Shown here piece after piece: positions 1 through 5,745 of a stretch of DNA of 5,745 nucleotides. Origin of the DNA: Verrucomicrobiota bacterium (GTDB lineage Bacteria > Verrucomicrobiota > Verrucomicrobiia > Limisphaerales > JACRJZ01). The stretch lies in assembly GCA_022711695.1 (NCBI GenBank), contig JAKLEJ010000248.1, positions 1 through 5,745 of the forward strand, in the 5' to 3' direction. The position numbers were made by a program, and so were the translations under genes. Below the pieces are notes generated by a model that saw nothing but the letters and a program-made list of their open reading frames with translations, was not told the DNA's origin and did no database searches. How positions within the stretch are numbered: position 1 is the stretch's first letter; each line of letters opens with the position of its first letter.

Positions 1-41
1 GTCTTCATATTCGTATTCGGTTTTCCGCGTTTGCCGTCCTG

Positions 42-1067
42 TCAGAATTCGTACTTCACCGTGACACCCCAGACACTGTTGGCTTCATGGTTGGCCACTG
101 TCCCAAAGTGACCGTAGCCGGCCGCCACCGTCATGTGCGAGTTGATGACGTAGCCGACGTCGATAGTCCACCAGTCGTCCGGCTCGCCCAGGAGGGGAGT
201 GGACGCGAAACCGGCAGGCTGCATCTTGTATTCGCCGGCGAGCATGAAACGGTCGGTGATGAGCACCACCACGCTGGCCTCGAAGACGAAACTATAGCTG
301 TCCGTAAACCCGAGGAGCCCGAGTTCCGCGCTCTTGGTCGCCCGCCCGCCCACGTTCACCAGCACCGGCCGAGGCAGGAAAGTGAGCATCTTCGAGGCGT
401 ACAAAGTGAAGTCCAGGCCGTCGTTCTGGGACAGCCCCATCGCGTCCAAGCCGCCGCCGAGCTGGTCGTTGATCCGGCTGATGCCGTCGTTGTACTTGTA
501 GTGGATGCCGGCCGTGAGGGCCGGCAGCCATTTTTGCCCGAACCCGTTCTCCTGGAGAATCTGCAGACGCGCGTTGGCGTTGTAGAGGGCGAGGTTCTCG
601 CCGATCTGGGGGCCTCCTCCAGCCGCGATGTCAGTTGGCAGGTCGCCAAGGTTTAGATAATCGTAGCCAAAGCCCAGCTCCAATCGCTTCCATGGCGTCT
701 CGGTCACGGTCAACGCCATCAGGTCGCGGCCGTAGCCGAGGCCAATGTAGCCAAAGCCAACGCTCGGGCGGCCCACTGCCTCACCGTTGCGCGGCGGATT
801 GACGAGGTAGGCGGAGAGCGTGGAGAAGACGCCGCCATTGCCTTCAATCTGGTGCAGCGGCAGAGGTGGCGGCTTCTCGGTCTTTTCCGCGGCGGTTGCG
901 GCGGAGGACCGGCCGGACGAAGTGTCAGTCGCCACGAGAGGCGCGGCGGGGAGGGAGGAAGAAGCAGGTGAAGTTGGGGAGGAGCTGCCGGCGGGTTCAG
1001 CCGCGGCGGCAGCGCCGGCCAGCGCCGAAGCGATGGCCAGCAAGGGGATTCGCGTGTGATGGTTCAA
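42..1067 (-). CDS. DUF3034-like outer-membrane beta-barrel protein
   Basis: Likely an outer-membrane beta-barrel protein of the DUF3034 type, whose molecular function is not established. From a TTG start the product is 341 aa. Residues 1-23 form a signal peptide: Arg6, a hydrophobic core (IPLLAIASALAG), then an Ala run with cleavage near Ala22/Ala23. Residues 24-71 are a Pro/Ser/Ala/Thr-rich linker. The rest alternates hydrophobic and aromatic residues in strand-like segments and ends VTVKYEF, a terminal Phe typical of barrel proteins. Family-like motifs, recalled rather than searched, are HYKYND, RATKSAELGLLGF, SYSFVFEASVVV, LAGEYKMQP, and DDWWTIDVGYV near the end. TTG at 1067 is preferred because AAAGGA lies 6 nt upstream and the signal peptide then starts normally. 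An ATG at 1115 would add 16 residues (357 aa), lacks a ribosome site and gives an odd n-region. It is divergent from the giant gene. The exact family is fairly sure, the role unknown. Confidence 0.85.
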   Translation of the reverse strand: MNHHTRIPLLAIASALAGAAAAAEPAGSSSPTSPASSSLPAAPLVATDTSSGRSSAATAAEKTEKPPPLPLHQIEGNGGVFSTLSAYLVNPPRNGEAVGRPSVGFGYIGLGYGRDLMALTVTETPWKRLELGFGYDYLNLGDLPTDIAAGGGPQIGENLALYNANARLQILQENGFGQKWLPALTAGIHYKYNDGISRINDQLGGGLDAMGLSQNDGLDFTLYASKMLTFLPRPVLVNVGGRATKSAELGLLGFTDSYSFVFEASVVVLITDRFMLAGEYKMQPAGFASTPLLGEPDDWWTIDVGYVINSHMTVAAGYGHFGTVANHEANSVWGVTVKYEF

Positions 1068-1073
1068 GGGGAT

Positions 1074-1079
1074 TCCTTT
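1074..1079 (-). promoter_or_regulatory. Ribosome binding site AAAGGA for the DUF3034-like gene
   Basis: On the minus strand the sequence reads GAAAGGAATCCCC-TTG. AAAGGA sits 6 nt before the TTG at 1067, near-ideal spacing for a Shine-Dalgarno site. The upstream in-frame ATG at 1115 has no comparable site, so this element decides the start. Confidence 0.55.
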
Positions 1080-1129
1080 CGTTTGGATTGAGGGACACGC
1101 ACTGCGCGGCCGCATCCGACATGAGACAA

Positions 1130-1152
1130 CACCCGGCCGCCATGACCGGGTG
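1130..1152. repeat. Inverted repeat CACCCGG-9-CCGGGTG
   Basis: Perfect 7-bp arms (1130-1136 and 1146-1152) flank a 9-nt spacer. It lies about 63 bp upstream of the TTG start of the minus-strand gene, where an operator or 5'-leader hairpin could sit. No T-tract follows on either strand, so it is not an obvious terminator. In GC-rich DNA a 7-bp match can arise by chance. Confidence 0.4.
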
Positions 1153-1168
1153 AGGGTCGAATGTTCGC

Positions 1169-1192
1169 GAGTGGTTCATTGACAAGCCACTC
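1169..1192. repeat. Inverted repeat GAGTGGTT-8-AGCCACTC
   Basis: The arms pair over 8 bp (six Watson-Crick pairs, one G-T wobble, one A-T) around the loop CATTGACA. No U-tract follows, so it is not a classical terminator. It is roughly midway between the two genes' likely 5' ends and could be a regulator site or a leader hairpin. The loop contains most of the TTGACA noted for this region. Confidence 0.4.
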
Positions 1193-1237
1193 TGCGCTGA
1201 GCCGCCCGACATCTGCAAGAAAAAACAATAAGGAGAA

Positions 1238-1429
1238 ATGAACCTGAAGTGGCGCCAAGATGATCCGCTGCCATTGTCGAGGGTGGCATCCGGATCATTC
1301 TGGTTCGGCATCATCGGCGTCATCCGGATTACGGGGTCGAGCGCAAATAGGCGTCCGGATTCGGCGCGGATTCGGAGGTTGCGTTGGGTCGGCAATCCCT
1401 GCAAAGTTGTTGGGAGCGCTAGCAGGTGA
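1238..1429 (+). CDS. Possible 63-aa leader ORF (doubtful)
   Basis: An ATG at 1238 follows a strong AAGGAG (1230-1235), but the spacer is only 2 nt, shorter than usual. The 63-residue product is basic with one short hydrophobic stretch (FWFGIIGVI) and has no family I recognise. Nineteen of its 63 codons end in A or T, a weaker GC3 bias than the flanking genes show, which argues against coding. In its favour, the TGA stop (1427-1429) falls inside the ribosome site of the giant gene, 5 nt before its ATG, a geometry compatible with translational coupling. It also spans the three palindromes, so its composition may simply reflect regulatory DNA. Confidence 0.2.
   Translation: MNLKWRQDDPLPLSRVASGSFWFGIIGVIRITGSSANRRPDSARIRRLRWVGNPCKVVGSASR
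1288..1360. repeat. Three spaced ATCCGGAT-type palindromes
   Basis: ATCCGGAT, a perfect 8-bp palindrome, occurs at 1288-1295 and 1322-1329. A one-mismatch copy, GTCCGGAT, lies at 1353-1360. Start-to-start distances are 34 and 31 bp, close to three turns of B-DNA, so all three would lie on roughly one face of the helix. The set sits 75-147 bp upstream of the giant gene's ATG. This fits a multi-site operator, but no regulator is identified in the window. Confidence 0.4.
1424..1429 (+). promoter_or_regulatory. Ribosome binding site AGGTGA for the giant gene
   Basis: AGGTGA matches the 3' half of the full anti-Shine-Dalgarno complement (GGAGGTGA) and lies 5 nt before the ATG at 1435. An in-frame TAG at 1420-1422 closes the frame just upstream, so 1435 is the first ATG available. 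A GTG at 1426 is the only earlier alternative and overlaps this site. Confidence 0.6.
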
Positions 1430-1434
1430 CAGGC

Positions 1435-4400
1435 ATGTTTGTACGAGCCCGATCCGATGTCCGCAGCCCGGGGCAGTCCCTGGCTCGAAGCTCTTCCTCG
1501 TTGCTCCATCTCCTGTCCCCGGGATGGGCTGCGCACGGGGCGGGGTTGTGGGTGGCGTTCGGCGCATTCTTTTCGGGCGTCTTCCATGCCGACGCCCAGC
1601 CCAACGGCCTTTACCGCGAGTACTACACCGGAATCACCGGCAGTTCGCTAGCCAACCTGACCAACAGCGCCGGCTTTCCCACCAACTGGACCTCGACGAA
1701 CATCCAATCCTCCTTCGAAACCTCGCAGAATGCGGCGGACACCTACGGCCAGCGGCTGCGGGCCCTGCTGGCGCCGCCGTCCACCGGCAGCTATGTGTTC
1801 TGGATCGCCAGCGACGACAACAGCGCGCTTTACCTGGGAGAGGACGAAAGCTCCGGCGGCAAACGCCTGATTGCGCGAGTGAATGGTTCGACCTCCAGCC
1901 GACAATGGACCAAGGAGACAAATCAGCAATCGGCGCTGATCCAGCTCGAAGCCGGCCGCCGCTACTACGTGGAGGCGCTCCACAAGGAGGGCACGGGCTC
2001 GGACCATCTGTGCGTGCGCTGGAGACTGCCCTCGGGCGCGTACGAGGAGCCCATTCCCAGCTCGAGGCTCCGCTCCTACGGCCGACCGGCTGTCAGCCCT
2101 CCACTCTTCACCGCCCAGCCCACGAACCTGAGCGTTTTTGAGAATCAACCGGCGGTGTTCCGGGTGGCCGTCAGCAACCTGGATGAGGTCCGCTTCCAGT
2201 GGCAGCGAAATGGGACCAACCTGCCCAACGCCGCCGCGGCGACGCTGACCCTTGCGGCGGCCTCGCTGGCCGACCATGGAGCCGCGTTCCGGTGTGTCAT
2301 CGGCAATGCTCTGGGAACCAACACCAGCGCCGCGGCCGTCCTGGCGGTGACCGAGGATCTCACCGCCCCGACCCTCCTCAGCGCGGCCAACGGCAGCTCG
2401 AACAGCGTGCTGGTGCTGTTCAGCGAAGCGGTGGACACCGCCACCGCGACCAATCCGGCCAATTACTCGCTCAGCGGTGGAACTCAGGTGCTCCTGGCGC
2501 GGACGGGCGAATCGCCCCGGGCGATCTGGCTGACCACCTCGCCCCTGAGCGCGGGAAGCAATTACACGCTGGCCGTCGCGTCCGTGCGGGATCGGGCGGC
2601 GGCTCGCAACCTGATCGCCGCCGGCGCCCAGACCGGGTTTCGCGCCGCGCTCAAGGGGCTCTACCGCGAGGTCTTTACCAATGTCTTCGGACTCTGGGTC
2701 TCCGACCTGGTGCAGAGCCCGGCGTTCCCGGAACACCCCGCCGCGGCCGAACTGATGACGAACCGCTTCGAGGCCCCGCCCAATTTGGGCGACAACCTGG
2801 GGCAACGCTGGCGCGGCTTGCTCAGGCCGCCCCTAAGCGGGACCTACACCTTCTGGGTGAGCGCGGACGATTCGGCCGAGCTGTTCCTGGGCACGAACGA
2901 TCTTCCCGCCTCGGCCAGGCGAATCGCCTCCTGCGGCGCTGCGATGTGGCCGCGCCAGTGGGATGGGCAGACCAACCAGCGCTCCGCGTCCCTGGCGCTA
3001 TCCGCAGGCCAGTCCTATTATGTGGAACTGTTGACCCAGGAAGGATTCTCCACCGATCATGCGTCCGTTCGCTGGCAACTGCCGGACGGCTCGTTCGAGG
3101 AGCCGATCCCGGCCCTGCACTTCACGCCGGTGGGAATGTCGCCCCCACTCATCGGCCTCCAGCCCGAGAGCGTCACCGTCGTGGAGGGGGAAAAGGCGGT
3201 GTTCTCCGCGACCGTCCTCAACGCGGACCCCATCCAATACCAGTGGCAGCAGAACGGCACGAACCTGCCCGGGGCCACGAACGCCAGCCTGGTCCGGCCG
3301 CGAGCGTCCCCGACCGAAAGCGGCAGCGTCTTCATCTGCCGGTTGGCCAACGTCCTGGGCCAGACCAACACCGTCGGAGCCCAGTTGATCGTGACGCCGG
3401 ATCTCACACCGCCGACGATTCTGGATGCGCGCAACGACGGACCCACGAATCTGGTGGTGACGTTCTCGGAGCCAGTGACCCCCGCCGGGGCCTCGAACCC
3501 GGCCAATTACCGGGTCAGCGGCGCCGTCTGTCTGGCCGCGGCGCTCTCGGCCGACGGTCGTTCGGTGCGGCTCGTCACGCCGCCCCTGGTCTCCGACAGC
3601 AATTACGTATTGGCCGTTACGGCCGTCCTGGACCGGGCGGCCACCCCCAACACGATCGCGCCGGGAACGGTCTTTCCCTTCGTGGCGCGCGATCTCTTCG
3701 CGCAGGACATCGGATCGTCCACCGCCCTGGGGACGGCAGCCTTTCCCGGGAACGGTGTGGACATTGTCACCACGGGCAGCGACATCGGCGGCACGAACGA
3801 TCAATTCCAGTTCGTCTTTGCGCGCCGCCAGGGGGACTTCGATGTCAAGGTCCGCCTGCCCCGGCTGGATTTTGCGGACACGTGGAGCGAGGCGGGCCTG
3901 ATGGCGCGGGAGAACCTGGGCACGAACAGCCGCTTCGCCGCAACCCTGGCCACGCCGTCGGTGGCCGGGATGTTCTTCCTGCACCGCACCAACGCCGCCA
4001 GCAGCGCGACTCCCATGGGGGCGCTGCCGGTGAATTATCCAAACACGTGGCTGCGCCTGGCCCGCTCCGGCAACCAGTTCGCCGGATTTGGCAGTCTCGA
4101 CGGGCGGACCTGGGTGTTGCTGGGCAGCGCGGTCATTCCCCTGCCCTCGCAGGTCTGCCTCGGGTTCGCGGTCTCCGCCCACTCGAGCAGTCAGTGGACC
4201 CGCGCCGAATTCCGAGACTTTGGCGACGCCACTGGAGAGCCCACAGGGGTTCCAGCGCTGGCCACGGAGCCGCTGGGGCCTTCCAGCCGGCGCACCGGCC
4301 TGGTCATCTCCGAAATCATGTACCATCCCTCCGAACGGCCGGACGGACGACGCATGGAATTCATCGAACTCTACAACTCCAATCCCTGGCCGGAAGACCT

Positions 4401-5745
4401 GAGCCAGTTCCGCATCACCGGGGATGCCGGCTACGTGTTCCCCCAGGGCACAATCCTGCCCGGAGGCGGCTTCCTGGTGGTGGCCAGGAGCCCGGAGGAC
4501 CTCATAGCCGTGCATGGCATCGCCAACGTCGTCGGCCCCTATTCGGACAACCTGTCGAACAGCCGCGGGACCGTGCGCTTGCGGAATCGGGCCGGGGCGT
4601 TGCTGCTGGAGGTGGACTATGACAGCCAGCCGCCCTGGCCGGTAGCGCCCGATGGCGCGGGACATTCGCTGGTCCTGGCGCGTCCCTCCCTGGGCGAAAA
4701 CCACCCGCGCGCCTGGGCCTCGAGCGGCCTCAGGGGCGGCTCGCCGGGCGCGGGCGAATGTCTCTTCTTTGACGGAGAACAAGAAGTCGTGATCAACGAG
4801 TTCCTGGCGGCCTCGCCTCCACCCGCCGAGGACTTCGTCGAACTCTACAACCGGGGCCGGGCCCCGGTCGATCTCTCGGGCTGCTGGCTGAGCGACGATC
4901 CGGCCACGCCCAAGTTTCGCCTGCCGGACGGCACAATCATCGAGGCCGGCGGCTTTGTTCAGTTTCCCGAGAGCCGCCTTGGCTTTGCCCTCAGTGCCGG
5001 CGGCGAGACTCTCTGCCTGGTGAACTCCAACCGAACGCGCGTTCTGGACGCGACGCGCTTTGGCGCACAGGCGCCCGGCATCTCCACCGGCCGTTCGCCG
5101 GATGGCTCGCCCTCCTTCAAACCGCTGACCGCGCAGACGCCCGGCACGCGCAATGCCGCCGCCCGCCGCCCCCAAGTCGTCATCAATGAAATCATGTACC
5201 ATCCGGTGACGGAGAACGACGACGACGAATACGTCGAACTCCACAACCGGGGGCCGGGGCCGGTCGATATCTCGGGCTGGCGGTTCACCGAGGGGATCGA
5301 CTTCACGATTCCTCAGGGAACGCTCCTGGAAGCCGAGGGTTGCCTGGCAGTCGCCCGCAACGCCGCCCGACTGCTCGCCACGCACCCAGCTCTTCCCCGC
5401 CAAAAAGCCGTTGGCAATTTCCAGGGTTCGCTGCGGAATTCGGGCGAGCGGCTGGCTCTGTCGAAGCCCGCATTCACGCTCACGACCAACGCAGCCGGGC
5501 AGCTTGTGACCAACGTGAGCTACATCACGGTGGATGAAGTCGCCTTTGGCACGGGCGGCTGCTGGGGCCAGTGGAGCGACGGCGGCGGGAGCAGCCTCGA
5601 GTTGATCGACCCGCGCGGCGATCCGAACCAGGCCTCGAACTGGGCCGACAGCGATGAAACCGCCAAGAGCGACTGGACCCCGCTAAGCGCAAGCGGCCTG
5701 CTCGACAACAGCCAGTGGACCAACTGGAACTCGCTCCAGGTTTAC
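1435..5745 (+). CDS. Giant exported multidomain protein: PA14/Ig-like/lamin-tail (3' partial)
   Basis: An unbroken frame of 1437 codons runs off the right edge. A signal peptide is likely: a long basic n-region (1-35), hydrophobic core about 36-50, and an Ala-Asp-Ala site at 52-54. Domains in order: PA14 about 59-221 (Asp-Asp 127-128); Ig-like 223-306 (Trp256, Cys287); SbsA-type Ig-like 308-404; second PA14 409-563 (Asp-Asp 478-479); second Ig-like 567-654 (Trp604, Cys635); second SbsA-type 655-750; concanavalin/DUF1349-like about 750-936; lamin-tail domains about 955-1110, 1117-1241 and 1245 to about 1415, with motifs FIELYN (976), FVELYN (1134) and YVELHN (1266). PA14 and concanavalin-like folds often bind carbohydrate, so surface polysaccharide binding or cell-surface display is inferred. 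No catalytic domain is visible. Similar proteins in Verrucomicrobiota often continue into a carbohydrate-binding-like domain and a CotH-type kinase. Domains were assigned by eye. Confidence 0.93.
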   Translation, partial: MFVRARSDVRSPGQSLARSSSSLLHLLSPGWAAHGAGLWVAFGAFFSGVFHADAQPNGLYREYYTGITGSSLANLTNSAGFPTNWTSTNIQSSFETSQNAADTYGQRLRALLAPPSTGSYVFWIASDDNSALYLGEDESSGGKRLIARVNGSTSSRQWTKETNQQSALIQLEAGRRYYVEALHKEGTGSDHLCVRWRLPSGAYEEPIPSSRLRSYGRPAVSPPLFTAQPTNLSVFENQPAVFRVAVSNLDEVRFQWQRNGTNLPNAAAATLTLAAASLADHGAAFRCVIGNALGTNTSAAAVLAVTEDLTAPTLLSAANGSSNSVLVLFSEAVDTATATNPANYSLSGGTQVLLARTGESPRAIWLTTSPLSAGSNYTLAVASVRDRAAARNLIAAGAQTGFRAALKGLYREVFTNVFGLWVSDLVQSPAFPEHPAAAELMTNRFEAPPNLGDNLGQRWRGLLRPPLSGTYTFWVSADDSAELFLGTNDLPASARRIASCGAAMWPRQWDGQTNQRSASLALSAGQSYYVELLTQEGFSTDHASVRWQLPDGSFEEPIPALHFTPVGMSPPLIGLQPESVTVVEGEKAVFSATVLNADPIQYQWQQNGTNLPGATNASLVRPRASPTESGSVFICRLANVLGQTNTVGAQLIVTPDLTPPTILDARNDGPTNLVVTFSEPVTPAGASNPANYRVSGAVCLAAALSADGRSVRLVTPPLVSDSNYVLAVTAVLDRAATPNTIAPGTVFPFVARDLFAQDIGSSTALGTAAFPGNGVDIVTTGSDIGGTNDQFQFVFARRQGDFDVKVRLPRLDFADTWSEAGLMARENLGTNSRFAATLATPSVAGMFFLHRTNAASSATPMGALPVNYPNTWLRLARSGNQFAGFGSLDGRTWVLLGSAVIPLPSQVCLGFAVSAHSSSQWTRAEFRDFGDATGEPTGVPALATEPLGPSSRRTGLVISEIMYHPSERPDGRRMEFIELYNSNPWPEDLSQFRITGDAGYVFPQGTILPGGGFLVVARSPEDLIAVHGIANVVGPYSDNLSNSRGTVRLRNRAGALLLEVDYDSQPPWPVAPDGAGHSLVLARPSLGENHPRAWASSGLRGGSPGAGECLFFDGEQEVVINEFLAASPPPAEDFVELYNRGRAPVDLSGCWLSDDPATPKFRLPDGTIIEAGGFVQFPESRLGFALSAGGETLCLVNSNRTRVLDATRFGAQAPGISTGRSPDGSPSFKPLTAQTPGTRNAAARRPQVVINEIMYHPVTENDDDEYVELHNRGPGPVDISGWRFTEGIDFTIPQGTLLEAEGCLAVARNAARLLATHPALPRQKAVGNFQGSLRNSGERLALSKPAFTLTTNAAGQLVTNVSYITVDEVAFGTGGCWGQWSDGGGSSLELIDPRGDPNQASNWADSDETAKSDWTPLSASGLLDNSQWTNWNSLQVY
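1609..3684 (+). repeat. Intragenic tandem duplication of a PA14-Ig-SbsA-Ig module
   Basis: Unit 1 (1609-2646, residues 59-404) and unit 2 (2659-3684, residues 409-750) have the same domain order and nearly equal length (346 and 342 aa). Matching landmarks are LYREYYT/LYREVFT, FWIASDD/FWVSADD, YEEPIP/FEEPIP, FQWQRNGTNLP/YQWQQNGTNLP and TNPANYSLSG/SNPANYRVSG. The DNA has diverged well beyond a recent copy, so the duplication is old or the modules were assembled separately from related sources. Confidence 0.8.
4297..5745 (+). repeat. Three consecutive lamin-tail domain repeats
   Basis: Three lamin-tail (LTD) domains follow one another in the same frame. Each begins with a hydrophobic I(S/N)E strand and carries an acidic (F/Y)(I/V)EL(Y/H)N motif. 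Repeats 1 and 3 share a 17-bp identity (4312-4328 and 5188-5204) encoding EIMYHP. Repeats 2 and 3 share 41 of 47 bases (4837-4883 and 5233-5279). Repeat 2 is the shortest, and repeat 3 ends in the WGQWSDGGGSSLELIDPR block that often precedes a carbohydrate-binding-like domain in related proteins. Confidence 0.8.
4850..4868 (+). repeat. Strong GC hairpin inside the coding region
   Basis: ACCGGGGC-CGG-GCCCCGGT gives an 8-bp perfect stem with a 3-nt loop, in the second lamin-tail domain just after the FVELYN motif. It encodes the usual Asn-Arg-Gly-Arg-Ala-Pro-Val loop, so it is probably a by-product of GC-rich codon choice and not a regulatory element. Confidence 0.35.

Larger units (their letters stand above)
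1068..1434. other. Divergent intergenic region
   Basis: This 367-bp stretch separates the two divergently transcribed genes and should carry both promoters. It contains two inverted repeats (1130-1152 and 1169-1192), an A-rich segment (about 1216-1238), three ATCCGGAT-like palindromes (1288-1360) and a weak 63-codon ORF. A perfect TTGACA occurs at 1179-1184 on the plus strand, but no TATAAT-like box follows 16-18 bp later, so I do not call a sigma-70 promoter. No confident protein or RNA gene is seen. Confidence 0.6.

Noticed and set aside
1..8. Start codon of a further minus-strand gene (ATG at 8) downstream of the DUF3034-like gene
   Set aside because: Only two full codons are visible and no good ribosome site lies at proper spacing, so it cannot be supported. 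No terminator is visible in positions 1-41 either.
87..656. 189-codon plus-strand frame inside the DUF3034-like gene
   Set aside because: Antisense to a gene with a signal peptide, barrel-like strands and family motifs; the product is His/Val/Glu-rich with no known family.
1179..1207. Sigma-70 promoter based on TTGACA at 1179-1184
   Set aside because: The -35 match is perfect but the region 16-18 bp downstream is GC-rich (AGCCGCCC) with no -10 box, and the hexamer sits in a hairpin loop.
997..1587. 196-codon minus-strand open frame crossing the intergenic region
   Set aside because: It overlaps the 5' ends of both real genes, has mixed composition and no motif, and would erase the divergent promoter region.
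1648..2805. 385-codon minus-strand open frame
   Set aside because: Antisense shadow of the first PA14-Ig-SbsA-type Ig block, with no domain, no signal peptide and no ribosome site that I can see.
2199..4622. 807-codon open frame on the plus strand, offset from the giant gene
   Set aside because: It overlaps the real frame fully, is low in complexity and rich in Arg, Gly and Pro, and matches no family. The frame through 1435 is uninterrupted, so no frameshift needs to be invoked.
2998..5403. 801-codon open frame on the minus strand, antisense to the giant gene
   Set aside because: It is a shadow caused by strong GC bias at third codon positions. The translation is Arg/Gly/Ala-rich with no recognisable domain, while the plus-strand frame gives clear PA14, concanavalin-like and LTD motifs.

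Overview
The window looks like a piece of a high-GC, Gram-negative chromosome. The best guess is a Verrucomicrobiota bacterium (Limisphaerales/Pedosphaera-like, often from soil or sediment). This rests on the style of the large protein: PA14, Ig-like, SbsA-type Ig-like, concanavalin-like and repeated lamin-tail domains joined in one secreted polypeptide, an architecture I associate mainly with that phylum. No rRNA or other marker gene is present, so the placement is inference.

Layout. Positions 42-1067 (minus strand) encode a DUF3034-like outer-membrane beta-barrel protein with a signal peptide, a low-complexity Pro/Ser/Ala/Thr linker and a C-terminal Phe. Positions 1068-1434 form a divergent intergenic region. 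It holds two inverted repeats, three copies of an ATCCGGAT-type palindrome spaced about three helical turns apart, and a doubtful 63-codon leader ORF whose stop lies inside the ribosome binding site of the next gene. From 1435 to the right edge (5745, plus strand) runs one uninterrupted frame of 1437 codons with no stop. It is the N-terminal part of a giant exported protein: signal peptide, then [PA14 - Ig - SbsA-type Ig] twice, a concanavalin-like domain and three lamin-tail domains. Because it runs off the window, its C-terminus is unseen; related proteins often carry a CotH-like kinase domain there.

Function. Both proteins should be exported: one sits in the outer membrane, the other is probably secreted or displayed at the surface with many beta-sandwich binding modules. 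They are divergently transcribed from a shared 367-bp region, so co-regulation is possible but not shown. There is no sign of a phage, IS element, CRISPR array, tRNA, rRNA or defence island. I do not see a demonstrably new system. The most unusual items are the internal triple-domain duplication in the giant protein and the spaced palindromes in the divergent promoter region.
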